From: Warburgia ugandensis
Taxonomy: Eukaryota > Streptophyta > Magnoliopsida > Canellales > Canellaceae
Direction of reading: 5' to 3'
Length of the DNA stretch: 64,000 bases
Assembly: GCA_035236585.1 (NCBI GenBank)
Contig: CP141137.1
Coordinates: 8,634,327-8,698,326 of the forward strand
Shown: positions 24,120-36,245 of the stretch, one piece after another
Numbering within the stretch: position 1 is the stretch's first letter
Layout: every line of letters starts with the position of its first letter
Position numbers and translations under genes: made by a program
The notes under the pieces: model-generated
Seen by the model: the letters and a program-made list of their open reading frames with translations, nothing else
The model's database searches: none
What the model was told of the DNA's origin: nothing

Positions 24120-26370
24120 GTCCAGAATAGAACATTTTTAACTTTATGAAGACCAGCTCTTCCATATGCATCTGCAGTGATGTTATATGAAGCTCTGTCT
24201 GGTTCACGACCCATGTGCTGCATGAGAGAGTGTCTCAGCAGAACCATATGGAAAACCTGCACGACTGTTGAACCGAGAAAGTTAGATCATCACTATCCCC
24301 ATGGTTCAAAACTGTGATTTCTTTATAACAGCATCACAAGGTGAACGAAGGTAACCTGTAAGCTTCCATGAGGGAAATTTAAGCATACATATAAGGCTCA
24401 TATCCAGCTTCCTGTAGCTCTTCAAATATTTCTTCTGCTTTCCTACAAAGTCCATCCCTATCAAATGCATTGATCAGAGCAGTGTAAGTGCAGATATTAG
24501 GCTTGCATTTTCCAGTTTTCATTTCATGAAATATCTTTAGTGCCATCAATGATTGATTATCCTAAAAATGAGATGGTAAAGGGTCACTGAGTCCTGAAAA
24601 AACACTTTAACATTTAAGTTCAGAAGACTGCTCAGAGAGGAAGGAAACATATGATAAAGACAATTGTACACCTTTCCATATGAATTGATCAACATTGTAT
24701 ATGTATCCGAAGAGGGCTGGCAGTGTTCATTCCTCATCTTCTGAAAAATTTCTATAGCATTTCTAGTGTTTCCGCCCTTAATTAAACCATCTAAAGCATT
24801 GTATACAATCACACCTAAGTTAAACCAAGGCTCATTTTGGATCAACATTTATCGTGATCTTAAAAATGTTCTTAGAAGTAGAGAAAATAGTCCCAGACAA
24901 GAGAATAAAAGATTAAATGTCATGAAGAGCAAACCCGATGTGCAATAGGCCCTTTAAGTAAAGTGCATGAGTGCCTTCAGTAGGAACATCGGGCTTGTAG
25001 AAGTAGCAAGTAAATTGATTCTGCCTTGTTACGTGGCTTCTTCTGGCCGTAGGCATCAATGAATAGATTATAGCAGGTGACATCAGGCTGGAAGGTGCTC
25101 TTGTATAATACCCTCTCAAAGATCTGTAATAAGAATGTTTGAGATGTATCAACCATTATGGCAAGTCTAAACTATAACCAAGGTGTTTTTTTTTGAGAGA
25201 TAGAAGGTTTAACTGTTTGAGGAAATACTAATGGCCTTTCATAAGCTTGTCTGTCATATGCTTCCAGTTACTTTAGGATCAGATTTCCATTTAACAGGTT
25301 ATTGCTTTCAAGGAAGCCAATTAGGTTGTTGAGGTCCGCGGGTATTAACAGAAGTTTCTACAAAATATCCTAGCTATAGCAAGTTGAAGGAAAGAAAATA
25401 TAGGATAATAGAATGAGAGAGGGAATTGACATTCCATGGTTGGATGTTGCAGACCTAGTAACTTCTTTATTTCTACGTAAAGTTAAATTAAAATAAGAGT
25501 TTGTAGTCCTTCATAAGTTATAAATAATAATCTTGTATTAGAAATTGTAGATGAGAAAGGGAGCGCCTTGGCTCAATGGTAGAGTTGTCATCATGTGACC
25601 TTGAGGTCACGGTTTCTAGGGGTGGAAACATCTTCTTTCAAAAATGCAAGATAAGACTGCATACTATAAACCCTTGTGGTCCGCCCCTACCGTAGAACTC
25701 ACATACACAGGAGCTTTGTGCACCGGGCTGCCCTTTAGAAAATGAATATGAGCCCAACATGCCAAAAAAGTTAAAGATTAGCACTCCCATTTTTCTGTAT
25801 TTAATTTAACTTCAGTATTCTCAACATAAAAAAGAATAGTATTTACATTGTACTTTGTAATTGTAGTGTTAAAGTGAGATTTCATACATAATTCAAATTG
25901 GATGAATCTCATTATCCCGGTTATCTTTGGTGAACCCAACCCTCCACAGACAAAAGACTGACAGAACATTCATGGGAAATAATGCTAGTGGCCATTCAAC
26001 TTTTCTCTCCACTTAATCAAATAAGAATACAGTAATTCAGCATGTAACTCCAAGAAGTCATTACAGACTTTCGCAAAGTTATGAAATGGTAGTTAACTAC
26101 GAGCAATCAATACAAGATAGTACTTCGATGCAAAATGAGAAATTGTTGCCAACACATAAAAGTATGAAAAGTTTTCCTGACACAATTGGATCCCAGCTAC
26201 ATTAATGAGGTCACCCCAGGTGGTATGAGTAGGAGCAAGGCTATCAAGTGATTCCCAAAGTGTTGTAACGTCCCTTTCCTTCTGAACTTATCTCAGAAGC
26301 TGCTGAACCATGGGGCTCAGTACAGGGAAGATGCCATCTACCAATCCAGATCGACCAACCATTTCATAGT
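24120..26370 (-). pseudogene. PPR gene remnant, At2g35130-like
   Basis: Minus-strand fragments match, in order, a P-class pentatricopeptide protein like Arabidopsis At2g35130: IDYEMVGRSGLVDGIFPVLS and LWESLDSLAPTHTTWGDLIN (about 26200-26370); QPDVTCYNLFIDAYGQKK (about 25030-25110); VPTEGTHALYLKGLLHIG (about 24935-24990, different frame); IVYNALDGLIKGGNTRNAIE and MRNEHCQPSSDTYTMLINSY (24670-24815); ALKIFHEMKTGKCKPNICTY and GLCRKAEEIFEELQEAGYEP (24390-24560); SLMQHMGREPDRASYNI (about 24180-24240). Disabling changes: a stop in QQLLR*VQKERD, a frameshift after the QAR region, a stop after EPYMYA, and loss of the C-terminal repeats. The intact protein would be an organellar RNA-binding factor. It sits next to the H-protein gene as in Arabidopsis. 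Confidence 0.85.
25559..25735 (+). mobile_element. Au SINE in PPR remnant
   Basis: Near full length, head GGGAGCGCCTTGGCTCAATG, tail GCACCGGGCTGCCCTTT. It lies in the interval (probably an intron) between PPR fragments. Confidence 0.87.
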
Positions 26371-26582
26371 CAATCACTCATCTATGCCTCCATAATACAA
26401 GTCAAAAGTTCAAACACCAATCAGAAGAAATATAAATAAAGAAATGATGTAATTTTAATCATATAATATAATCTTATGTATGCTATGCTTGCTAAACGTT
26501 TTGAATGCAAGGATTTCTCCCAAGAGTGGCCGCCAAATTACGGCAATAATTTATATATCTCATGAATAAGATTACTACCATG

Positions 26583-26745
26583 CTCAGCCCAGTGCACAAA
26601 GCTCCAGCATAAGCGGGGTCAGGGAAAGGGCTGGACCACAAAGGGCCTATAGTACTCAGCCTTCCTTACATTTTGTAAGAGGTTGTTTCTACTCCTCGAA
26701 CCCGTAATCTCCAAGCCACATGACAACAACTCGAACCCGTGCTAG
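26583..26745 (-). mobile_element. Au SINE, degraded
   Basis: Antisense tail (CAGCCCAGTGCACAAAGCTC) through GTAAGAGGTTGTTTCTACTC. The head end is eroded after about 26740. Confidence 0.75.
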
Positions 26746-27206
26746 TTATTATCAACTTTCAGTTGTAGGCCTGTTCACACTCTTAGCTTCTCGAGTAGTC
26801 CTAAATTCATGAGCTAAAACTATTATGTAATGCCAAGTATAATATTCAAAAGCAGATCTCAAGTTTTGCAAAAAAAATTAGACTTTGTAATGTGATTTCG
26901 CCTGTCATTTCATGAGGAACTTCACCTTTTGCTGCCGTTCTAAAGCTGACTAATTCTTGAAACTTTTTCTTCACATTAAGCAAATGATATTAAGTTAAAC
27001 AACCATAATGGAAGAAACAAATGCAGGTAACTCCTCAACACATCTGTAAAACCAAATTAAGTAAAACAAGTGACATCAGAAAGGATCATATATTGAGGAA
27101 TCTCCAAATCCCCATTATCATGTTATCAGATCAAACTTAGGAAAATATAAAACTTACAGCTTAGTAATTTGATTATGACCCCATATTGATTTCAAGTTTT
27201 TAAGCC

Positions 27207-27211
<5 letters not shown>

Positions 27212-27297
<86 letters not shown>
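27212..27297. repeat. (GA)n microsatellite, about 86 bp
   Basis: Uninterrupted GA dinucleotides. Confidence 0.97.
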
Positions 27298-27301
<4 letters not shown>

Positions 27302-28323
27302 ATCAAAACCGCAGTAACTCCCTCCCACATTATTAAAACAGAATTTAAAGTGAAAAGAAGAGAAATATTATATGTGGACAAATCTCCCCGACCATATTTC
27401 AAACTAGTTTTAGAATAAGGTAATACAGATCAGGCAATCCTGTCGAGGACCCAATTCATGATTTCAAAAGGATACCACAGAAATCAAGCTGTAGCAAGTA
27501 CTCTCTTTTCCTGATAGGTCAGTTGGGACCGAACGTACAATGGCAAGGTTAAGGCGCAAAGCCTTGACTAATTGTACTACAAGCTTAAACCCAAGTGAGA
27601 AGGAGTCCTTGGCCACATTAACAAAATAGATAAGAAAAAGAGATTATAAGGCAAAACCTCATCTCTCCAACCAAACTGTTTTCTCAAGGTTAACAACCAG
27701 GAAACTTGAGGTGGAATAATTTATAAGCAACCAATTTCCACTACCTAATTGGGATGCCATTTATGAAAGGAGAAGACAGCAACCATAGAAAGTCCCCAAC
27801 CACATTGCCATCATAAAATTCGGAAATAAATTTATAAAGGACATAAGAGCGTTGTAAGCTGTTATGGATTCATATCCAAAATCTTATTAATATGGTCTAA
27901 AAATCAGCAAGAACATAAACTACCAACATAAGTCCTCAATTACATGAATTTAAAGTAGAATTCAGACAAAAGAGCTCACGAGGAGGAATATCCTGCTTCA
28001 AATGTATTACATAATTAGCCTCGATGATAACCCAGTTGCTCATAGCATCAATATGCTATCAATGCCAGGAAACAACGTAGAAAAGGTGAAAATGGAGGAA
28101 CAGTTGCGGTGGTTAGAATGTGAAACACACAACCCAACCGACCCATATGAAGGCAGAAAGAGTTGCTAACATAGAGGGAGGAAGAAGGCCTACATGAAGA
28201 GGGAGGAGGAATGGATGTGTTTGGAGTTTCAGTTGGGTATATGAGCAATGTGGAAGATAAGTAAATGCTAAGAGGACAGTCAATATGTGAAGATTGCAGG
28301 AACGCACTTTTGGCCATATCTTC

Positions 28324-28326
<3 letters not shown>

Positions 28327-28372
<46 letters not shown>
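28327..28372. repeat. (GA)n microsatellite, about 46 bp
   Basis: Uninterrupted GA dinucleotides. Confidence 0.97.
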
Positions 28373-28376
<4 letters not shown>

Positions 28377-28504
28377 ATCAGAATGTTAGTTTCCCGGTGG
28401 AAGCAGATGGAACTGAGGCATAGATAACGTGCAAGATAAGCCCACTTTCATTAGATTATCCTAATCCTACGATCCGTGAACCTCTCTCTCTCTCTCCAAC
28501 TTTG

Positions 28505-28712
28505 AATGTCTTCGTTGTCATCAAGACCTTATCCCAATTAGGGGTTAGGCGCACGAATTTTGTTCCTCCGTCTCTTTCTTTATTAAGTATCGTGATTTTA
28601 TTTAGTCCCAAAGTTTTAAAATCTTTCCTCTCCACTTTTATCCATATTCATTTAGGCCTTTCCCTTGCCGTTTTACAAACTTCGACTTGGATCGTCTCAC
28701 TCCAACTTTGAA
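28505..28712 (-). mobile_element. RTE-type LINE, 5'-truncated 3' end
   Basis: AAGACCTTATCCCAATTAGG, TTTAGTCCCAAAGTTTTAAA and CTTCGACTTGGATCG are shared with 48640-48815, the 3' end of the antisense LINE described below. Only the terminal ~200 bp are present, typical of abortive reverse transcription. Confidence 0.8.
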
Positions 28713-28758
28713 TGTCTAGTAAGTAAAAAATCTCATGAATGGGATGATTCTAGAAAAT

Positions 28759-28880
28759 GAATAGGTTAGAAGCTTTGATAAACTATAGGTCCGCAGAATT
28801 ATTAATCTATGTACTTTTTGAATAGGTTAGAAGCTTTGATAAACTATAGATCCGCAGAATTATTAATCTATGTACTTTTT
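28759..28880. repeat. 61-bp tandem duplication
   Basis: GAATAGGTTAGAAGCTTTGA...GTACTTTTT at 28759-28819 is repeated at 28820-28880 with one visible difference (AGGTCC/AGATCC). Confidence 0.95.
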
Positions 28881-29736
28881 GACATATTAGACATCTAAAG
28901 TTAGAGCATTCACGTGAATGAATCGCCTCATGCAAAGTTGAGCTCATCTATGGACCCTCCATGCAACTCGATTGCTGGTCGCTGCAGCACCTAAGATGTG
29001 TGGATTGGATAATCTAACTGAAGGGGAAATTACTTTCCGAAATAAGAATGAATGCCGGCTAGGTAGAAGAACAAGGCGTGGCCTAGTACCATCTGGTGCA
29101 CCATTGTTAGTCGGCAAAAGTTAACAAGTTTCAGATGATCAACGATGGCCACTGTTCACTCCTTCACAAATTGTGAGCTCTCTCTCTCTCTCTCACCATT
29201 TCCCCAGCTCCATCTTTTCATATGCGTATGCTTGAAGATGCAGACGAGGGCCACTTTTTTAGTCATTAATCTATAATTTGAACTACATAGTCATTAGTCT
29301 ATAATTTGACAAAAAACATGGGGCATGGGGAGTGGCTGTTTGGATCCTAATACATTCCTTCCACGTCATGTTTGCAAAACCTGAAAGTAAAACATCTAAA
29401 ACAATGACCAAAAGGTCATGCCTTATACGTCAAGCCACAGAGAATTTTTGAAAATTAGTATAAACGCAGTTTTATCATAATCTAATCTCATATCTTCTTC
29501 GACTGTCAACAATTTACGACAACGAAGCAATAGTTGTCGTGCAAATTACATATTATTCAACTCAAAAACCTCAGATGAGAGCAGCTCATTAGCAATTTTC
29601 TTTCAAGTTAAGAGACAATCAATATAAATGTGTAATCTCATCTTGCACTATTCTCTTATATTATATTACAACATGTTTAGCAGTTACAAAGATTTGTAGG
29701 ATGGCCAGTAAAAATTCATTTAACGATCCAAGAACA

Positions 29737-29870
29737 CTTGAGGTCACGGGTTCAAGGCGTGGAGTCAGCCTTTTACAAAATGCAAAGTAAGGCTAATTAC
29801 TATAAGCCCTTGTGGTCTGCCCCTTCCCTGAACCCTGCATAGGCAAGAGCTTCGTGCACTGGGACTGCTC
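29737..29870 (+). mobile_element. Au SINE, 5' truncated
   Basis: Starts at CTTGAGGTCACGGGTTCAAG and runs to CGTGCACTGGGACTGC; head absent. Confidence 0.82.
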
Positions 29871-31944
29871 TTTAAAACACTTGCGGAGAGAAATAAGAGG
29901 GATGGAATAGTTCATTAATTTCCTAATTTTCTTCATGTCTACTAGTAAACAATGCATGTCACATGCTACCTAATAACTAAATGGAAAGGGCGGAACCACT
30001 TGGGCGGTTGGCCCCCCTACAGCTGGAAAGGAGAGCCGTGCACGAAGATGGTCTCCTCTATCTAAGCAAAAGAGACAAGCGGTTTTGCAGACGGATACCC
30101 CTCAAATTTTCCACGAAAACAATTTTTATTTTTATTTTTTACTTTAGTTTTTGCCCTCTTGAGATGGACGTTACACCTTCTACTGGTGCCGAGCCATCCC
30201 AACAAGGGATGACAATGGGCCGAGTCAATTTAAGAGACTTTATCATAATCATCCGTAATGATCAAGGTTAGAGACAAAATATTTATAATCCAAATCAGGC
30301 TAGGGCTAAAAAATTTATCACCCTAGGAGATTCAGAGTCGGACTAGGATCGGTGGTAAAAGAACTAGTGGTGTAATATGAGAGTATTAGATAATTATTGT
30401 CATAAATAATAAAAATCAATAAAAACTCTTAAGTCTTCCTGTAGAGGCACATTATGGCATAGGTTTGGAAACTACTCTTGAACGTTGTAGAAGTACATTA
30501 AAGCGTGGGTTTGTAAGCTGCTTTTGAACGTTGTAGCAAGCTTATAATCCACAGAGATACTGATCCAAATGACCTATAAGAGGTAGAGCTCATGGGTGAA
30601 TTTTTTATGACCCGAGTAGAGCTAATGTGGCAAGAAATAAGAATTAGAGTCAGGGTTCGCCAAAAATTTGGCTTGATCCAACCCACTGTCATCCCTGATC
30701 TGAACTTAGTGTACAAGGAGTAGGCATCTCATATCTACAATCAATTGCACTAGACAACAAATGAGTTTCAATGTGAAAGTTTCTGAAGATTTACCGTTGT
30801 TGAAATTAAGTTTCCTTTAGTATCTATTGTATGACCTTATGCACCAGATTTTTCATTTTCGTATCAAGTAAATAATATGATGCTTAATTGCTGTCAATTT
30901 CTTAAATTGCACTAAAAAGCTATCTAACATAGTTGGTCGCATACAACAAGCTGTTTCAGTCGGAAGTTCAAGGTAGCACTTTTTCCTTGTTGAAGAGATT
31001 TTGAGTAGATTTAAAAATCAGGGTTGAGTTTTTTCCCTTTTTTCTGCCAACCACTGTCTTAAGGGGTGATGTTTTTTCCATTTTTCTGCCAACCGCTGTG
31101 CTTAGGAGGCCTTTTGGATTGACTCCAGCTGATTAATGAATGCATTTTAACCAGGCGTTAATAACATTTGTGGCAGGCTTGTAATTTTAAAACAAACCCA
31201 GGGATATATTTGTCCAAATACGATATATGCTCGCTTCTTGGGTTGCGTCACTGGCACGCCTTGAAGGGCGGAATGATCGATAGGAATCGCAATTTTTGTC
31301 AGTACCAAATAAGATAAATTAGTAGGAGTAATTTAAATAAACAGAAAATTTCGTAATATACTATTGAAAAGACTTGAACGCCAAATTCGCCAACTGAGAA
31401 ATGGCCGGGGACGAATTAGAAGTCAAAATAGACGAGAATATATACAAAATTACGAGAGGGCCCTCGGTCAGTTGGTCTTTGTTCCCTGCTGAAGGGCCTA
31501 GTGTTATTGAAACAAATAGGGCGACCTAGTACTTTCAGAGGAGTATAGTTATTTTATGAAAATGATATTAGCACTCCCTTGTCCTACAGTTTCCAGTGCA
31601 TGTTGCACGCCGACAGGGTTCCCAAAAGATGGTCAACATCCATTAACACTGAGTGCATGTTGGGTAAAGTGAAGAGTGCCATTATAAAGAAGGCTATTCT
31701 TATTTGTTGGAAATTCTCAATTTTAGGTAAAAAAAGAAAACAAGTATATAAATATTATTAGTGTTGTAATATATGCACCCTTATTTTCTCTCACAAGCCC
31801 TTTAATAAATGATTACAAATAGCTATAAATTTAGGTGGGCCATAATTTTGACATGATTCCAAGTTCTCAACATTTGTAAATGCTAGCAACTGCTGCCTTT
31901 CAGCCATAAAACGAAAGGTGAAACATTCTATGATTTATATTTCA
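29871..31944. other. Intergenic region, no supported gene
   Basis: 29980-30100 is a short G+C-richer block (GGGCGGTTGGCCCCCC) of unknown origin. The rest is A+T-rich with small open frames lacking known domains. Confidence 0.5.
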
Positions 31945-32095
31945 AGTTATCACCTTGCAACTTTGAGGTCACTGGTATGAGGTGTGAAAAAAGTCTCTTG
32001 CAAAATGCAAGGTAAGACTACATACTAGAGACCCACGTGGTGTGCTTCTTTCCCAGACCCTATGCATATAAGAGCTTCATGCATCGAGCTGCCCT
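31945..32095 (+). mobile_element. Au SINE, diverged
   Basis: CTTTGAGGTCACTGGTATGA, CTCTTGCAAAATGCAAGGTA and CATCGAGCTGCCCTTTTTTT; head eroded. Confidence 0.78.
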
Positions 32096-32451
32096 TTTTT
32101 TATCCGACTAATTAGTCTAAGTTACCGGAGATAACAGCAAAGCTTTTTCGTCTTGCCCCGGAACAGTGCATCTGCAATCAAGTCCATCTTGTAGATCATC
32201 ATGATCAGATTATCAACGTTTAAGCTTTCGGAAACATGTATCTTTGGAGTTTCCTTTAGAATTACCAAGGCCTAACCTTCCAATTAAGATGGGCTAAACA
32301 CAACAATTAACCAGACATAATCGTCAATTAGACTAGCGGACAGCCACATCTACGCCCTATGAGAGGTCCATATAGTGTGCTTCATGATGTAGCCCTCATG
32401 GGCATTGGCTCTGCACGCCAAATAATACTTATGTTTGGACATAAAAGAGTA

Positions 32452-32585
32452 GTCTCATGCACGAAGCTCCTGCCTATGTGAGGTTCGGAAAAGAGCAAAC
32501 TACAAGAGTCTATAGTACGAAGCCTTATCTTGCGTCTCTGAAAAAGACTGTTTTTGTGCCTTGAACCCGCAACCTAAAGGCATTT
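32452..32585 (-). mobile_element. Au SINE, truncated
   Basis: Antisense: TGCACGAAGCTCCTGCCTAT through GCCTTGAACCCGCAACC; head absent. Confidence 0.78.
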
Positions 32586-32984
32586 AACAAGATATGCCGA
32601 TGAATTAACTGTTCAGAATTTGAAAGTTGGCAAGCAGCCAAAGATCGAGGTGATGGTTAGGTCACAGCCAAACAAGCTTCAACTTTATTTTTTTGTCTAT
32701 AAAGAAACTCTAAACAAAAACTAGAGAAAAGTAACAAAAAGAAGAAAGGGTCCAGAAAAGAATGTGGAAAATGTCATGTCCTTCTTGGACTGCGTCGTCA
32801 CCATCTTCCATTTGTTGAAGGCGGTTTGGTCGGTCGATAAAGGCCGCCACTGAAAGAATGAAGGATTTTCGGCAACCATGGAATTACCAGATTAGCCCTG
32901 CTTGTCGACAAAAACTACAATTCAGGACTTGTATAAAGTGACCGAATCCCCCTCCGCCGCTAGGAAATTAAAGTAAAATAGGCA

Positions 32985-33150
32985 GCTCCAGTTCCAGAGC
33001 CGCTGCTTACGTATGTTCTGAGAAAAGGGCAAACCATAAGGACTTAAAGTACATAGTTTTATCTTATATTTTACAAGAAGCTATTTTTACGCCTTTAATT
33101 CGTGACTTTAAAGTCACACGAACGACAACTTTTACCACTAAAAAATTAAA
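32985..33150 (-). mobile_element. Au SINE, strongly diverged
   Basis: Antisense match with many A/T changes (AGTACATAGTTTTATCTTAT, GTGACTTTAAAGTCACACGA). Confidence 0.68.
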
Positions 33151-33491
33151 GTGAAAGGATTAATGTTAGAGTTTTTTAAGAGTGAGGCTTACCTTGTTGA
33201 AGATGTAATTATTTCACAATTCATTAGAATATTTGATTTTAATTTTGTGGACACTACTACAAAAATTAAAATCAATGGTATTATATAATCCTTTGCATCA
33301 GCATCAATGGTAATGCCCACTGACCCACTAGTTACAATTGCTTGCAACAATATTTTGGAGGATTAAAATATTGACTACTTGCAGCAAAAGTTGGTTTAAT
33401 TTGGAAAGAAATAAGGAAATTATTTTTGAGTAAAAGTAAATTAGGATGAAGAATGAAAATATATAAAAGAAAAATTATTAGAACGATGAAG

Positions 33492-33632
33492 GGCATGTGA
33501 CCTTGAGGTCACGGGTTCAAGGTGTGGAATCAGCTTCTACGGTAAGGCTGCCTACTATAGGCCCTTGCGGTCCACCCCTTTTCCAAACCCTGCATAGGCG
33601 GGAGCTTAGTGCACCTGGAATGTTCTGTTTTA
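33492..33632 (+). mobile_element. Au SINE, 5' truncated
   Basis: GTGACCTTGAGGTCACGGGT to TAGTGCACCTGGAATG, with a deletion of the CTCTTGCAAAATGC segment. Confidence 0.8.
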
Positions 33633-33943
33633 AAAAATATTAGAAAGATGAAAAAAAAAGGTGGCATCTTATGGTGGGAGGTGGAGCTCCTTTTTAGTGG
33701 TTTTATCACTGAATCAGAAAAGGTTTACAATCATAGGACCAACAAAAAAGTGCATATTCCTCATTGCCAAAAGATAATATAGTTATAGGAGAAACTTTTT
33801 TAAAACCTTTGGTTGATTTCGTATCAACCGTTTAATAGCAGGTCTTACGCTGGATTCAGTGTCTAATGAACAAGCCCTCAATCTCAAGATCAAGTACAAT
33901 TTCATTGCCCATTGTAGCCGTAGATTTTGATCTTCCACAATTA

Positions 33944-34075
33944 TGATAGTCATCATCATCAAAGTCTTATCCCAATTAAGGTCAGTTACATGAATCTTGT
34001 TCATCCATTTTCCTCTATCAAGGTTCATGACCTCGGTTAATTTAAAAGTTTTTAAATATTTTCTCTTACAATTAT
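33944..34075 (-). mobile_element. RTE-type LINE, 5'-truncated 3' end
   Basis: ATCATCATCAAAGTCTTATC and CACATGAATCTTGTTC-like (TTACATGAATCTTGTTCATC) match 48627-48690. Third truncated copy of the same LINE tail in the window. Confidence 0.7.
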
Positions 34076-34145
34076 AGACTAAAAATAAGTTTAATCAAAT
34101 ATCATTGTCACTGGATCGTATGATTTGTAGTTAGAGTTTCCACGT

Positions 34146-34292
34146 AGGTAAAAGTTGTTCTCATGTGACCTTAAGGTTACGGGTTCAAAGCGTAAAAAAT
34201 ATAAGGTAAGGCTGTGTACTTTAGGCTCTTGTGATCTGCCCCTTCATGGACCCCGCATAGGCAGGAGTTTCATGCACTGGGGCTGCCCCTTT
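34146..34292 (+). mobile_element. Au SINE, 5' truncated, with target duplication
   Basis: Starts AAAAGTTGTTCTCATGTGAC and ends CTGGGGCTGCCCCTT. AGTTTCCACGT followed by A/GGGT flanks both ends, so the copy inserted already truncated. Confidence 0.82.
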
Positions 34293-34470
34293 AGTTTCCA
34301 CGTGGGTGTATGACGATGGTCTAAATTAATGAAATATAAATTTGGCCAGGTAACAATTGTTCTCGTACCCTCATTGTTTTAAAAAGGAGAAAGTAGCGAC
34401 TTGAACCTGTAATCAAGAGTATTCCAAGAGAAACGAGGAGTTGTTTGCAACTAACATCTATTAGCTCTGT

Positions 34471-34480
34471 GTTGTTGTTG

Positions 34481-34523
<43 letters not shown>
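34471..34523. repeat. (TTG)n(TTA)n microsatellite
   Basis: About five TTG then about thirteen TTA units. Confidence 0.95.
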
Positions 34524-34525
<2 letters not shown>

Positions 34526-34534
34526 TTAAGACAT

Positions 34535-34650
34535 GAAAATAACCTCTTACAAAATGCGAAGGTAAAGTTGTGTACTATAGGCTATTATGGCCTGCCCCTT
34601 TTTTGGATCCTGCATATGTAGGAGCTTGGTGCATGGGGCTGCATTTTTTT
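34535..34650 (+). mobile_element. Au SINE, 3' half
   Basis: CCTCTTACAAAATGCGAAGG to GTGCATGGGGCTGCATTTTT. Confidence 0.72.
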
Positions 34651-36002
34651 ATGTTTTTCCTTGTGTGTCTTTTGCTCCATTTTAAAAAAACAAAAAGTGT
34701 GGAAAAATCATTCTCTACTAAAAATGGGAGAAGCAAGTGGTAGCAGGTCATCATCACGATTGATAATACGGGAAATCTACGGCTCAAAAAACATGAAAAT
34801 TTATGAATTATGGCTATAGTCATGGCCTACCCGTCAATTGGCTCATTAGGTAGCTGGGCGGTCACAATCAAGCCAATTTCGGGTAAACAAATCTCATACT
34901 TTAAGTTCCAATGGATACTTTGTGCTGCACATTGTACATTTACATACTGCTATTTGTCTTAGTTGGGATTTATGGAAAGGACCAGTTTGGTGGCTTTCTC
35001 CATCCACATGCATAGGCCCAACAACGTTAATTGCTATACTAGCTGGCCCACATTAATAAAAAGGAAGAAGCTAAAAATAGCCAACAAATTCATTTCCTAA
35101 TACTAAAATTCATTTTTTTTTAATTTGAAGAATTATAAAACAAATCACTCATAAGTGCACACCCTTAAATTAAATACCCACTCAGAGGAGAAGGTGAGAA
35201 TACAAACCTGAGACCAAGAGTATTTCAGAAGAGATGCCGAGTAATCTAGACTCACTTAAAAAGACATGTGGTTCAATAGTTGGATAATAATATGAACGAA
35301 GTTAAGGGCGTATGAGTTCTTCTCTCGTAAAAGATTTAGCCATATTTTTATATCACAAGTGAAGAATTACAAAGCAAATTACTTACAAAATTTTCCTTAC
35401 ACACAATCCTAAATTTAGTATTCAGCCAAAAGAGGAAAGTGGTGACTCAAACTTACTGCCAGCTGCCAAGTTTTCTCCGAGACTGTCCTGGAATTTGTTG
35501 GTGTAGCTGTACTTCACTCGTACTATATAAATTTGTGGAGGGTATTTTCGTCATGATATAATTTAGAAAGAAAGTACAGCGTGGAGAAGTTGATGCCTTA
35601 TTATTTTTAGAAGTATTAAATCTTGTTATTTGTCTAATTGCACGTGTACGAGTGGAGCCTACTGGTTGCCGACCAAGACCGTTCATTTTCTGAACATATT
35701 GAGATATGGAATACCCAAATTAAGTTCTTCTCCGATCAATGATTTCATCTTTTTCTCCGATCAAGCCATTTTCCACCACTGAATATGATGATCCAATGGA
35801 TACGAATTACTGGCGGGCCCGCATGCAGCTTCAGTAAAGATTTACTGGCGGAAACACCATCTTTAGTAGTCTTACTTTTTAAGGCAGGCTCCTTCAACTG
35901 CGCCAATTTGGTGGGCAATACCGTAATAAACACAAATTTTGGCGGTTTTTATGTTTCCAAATCGCACCCTGGGTCCATTAACAGCACTTCTACCACTACA
36001 GA
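34651..36002. other. Intergenic, upstream region of the coiled-coil gene
   Basis: No supported gene. ACTATATAAATTTG at about 35522 resembles a TATA box but lies some 480 bp before the CT-rich leader. The promoter is inferred somewhere in 35500-36005. Confidence 0.45.
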
Positions 36003-36003
36003 G

Positions 36004-36053
<50 letters not shown>

Positions 36054-36245
36054 TCAAAAGAGCTCTGATTTTTCGATTATCAGGCAAGTAATTTCAACCA
36101 CTTTTCTTCCTCTTTTCTCCCTTTCTCATTGCATATTTGGATTCGTTCAAGCTTCCTGATTCTCTGCATCTTCTTCTTCTCCTCCGATCTTCCATTTTTT
36201 CTTCTATATTCAGAGGAATCAAAGCCAAGAAGCGCGATCTTACAG
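36003..36245 (+). other. Probable 5' UTR exon of the coiled-coil gene
   Basis: A (CT)n leader-like tract (36006-36047) is followed by pyrimidine-rich sequence to a donor TTACAG|GTAACT at 36245/36246. The matching acceptor TATTTTCAG is at 39188, 31 bp before the inferred start codon. The transcription start and this exon are inferred; cDNA would settle them. Confidence 0.45.
36006..36047. repeat. (CT)n microsatellite
   Basis: 21 CT units; common in plant 5' leaders. Confidence 0.95.

Larger units (their letters stand above)
26746..29736. other. Intergenic region: microsatellites, LINE tail, duplication
   Basis: No supported gene. It contains two GA runs, a truncated LINE 3' end and a 61-bp tandem duplication, listed separately. 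Open frames at 27154-27402 and 28048-28317 show no known domain; the first is mostly GA run. Confidence 0.6.

Noticed and set aside
24546..24848. 100-residue PPR frame as a small intact PPR gene
   Set aside because: Flanking PPR fragments belong to the same broken gene, with a stop and a frameshift between them.
27154..27402. 82-residue frame with a poly-(Leu-Ser) run
   Set aside because: It is a translated GA/CT microsatellite.
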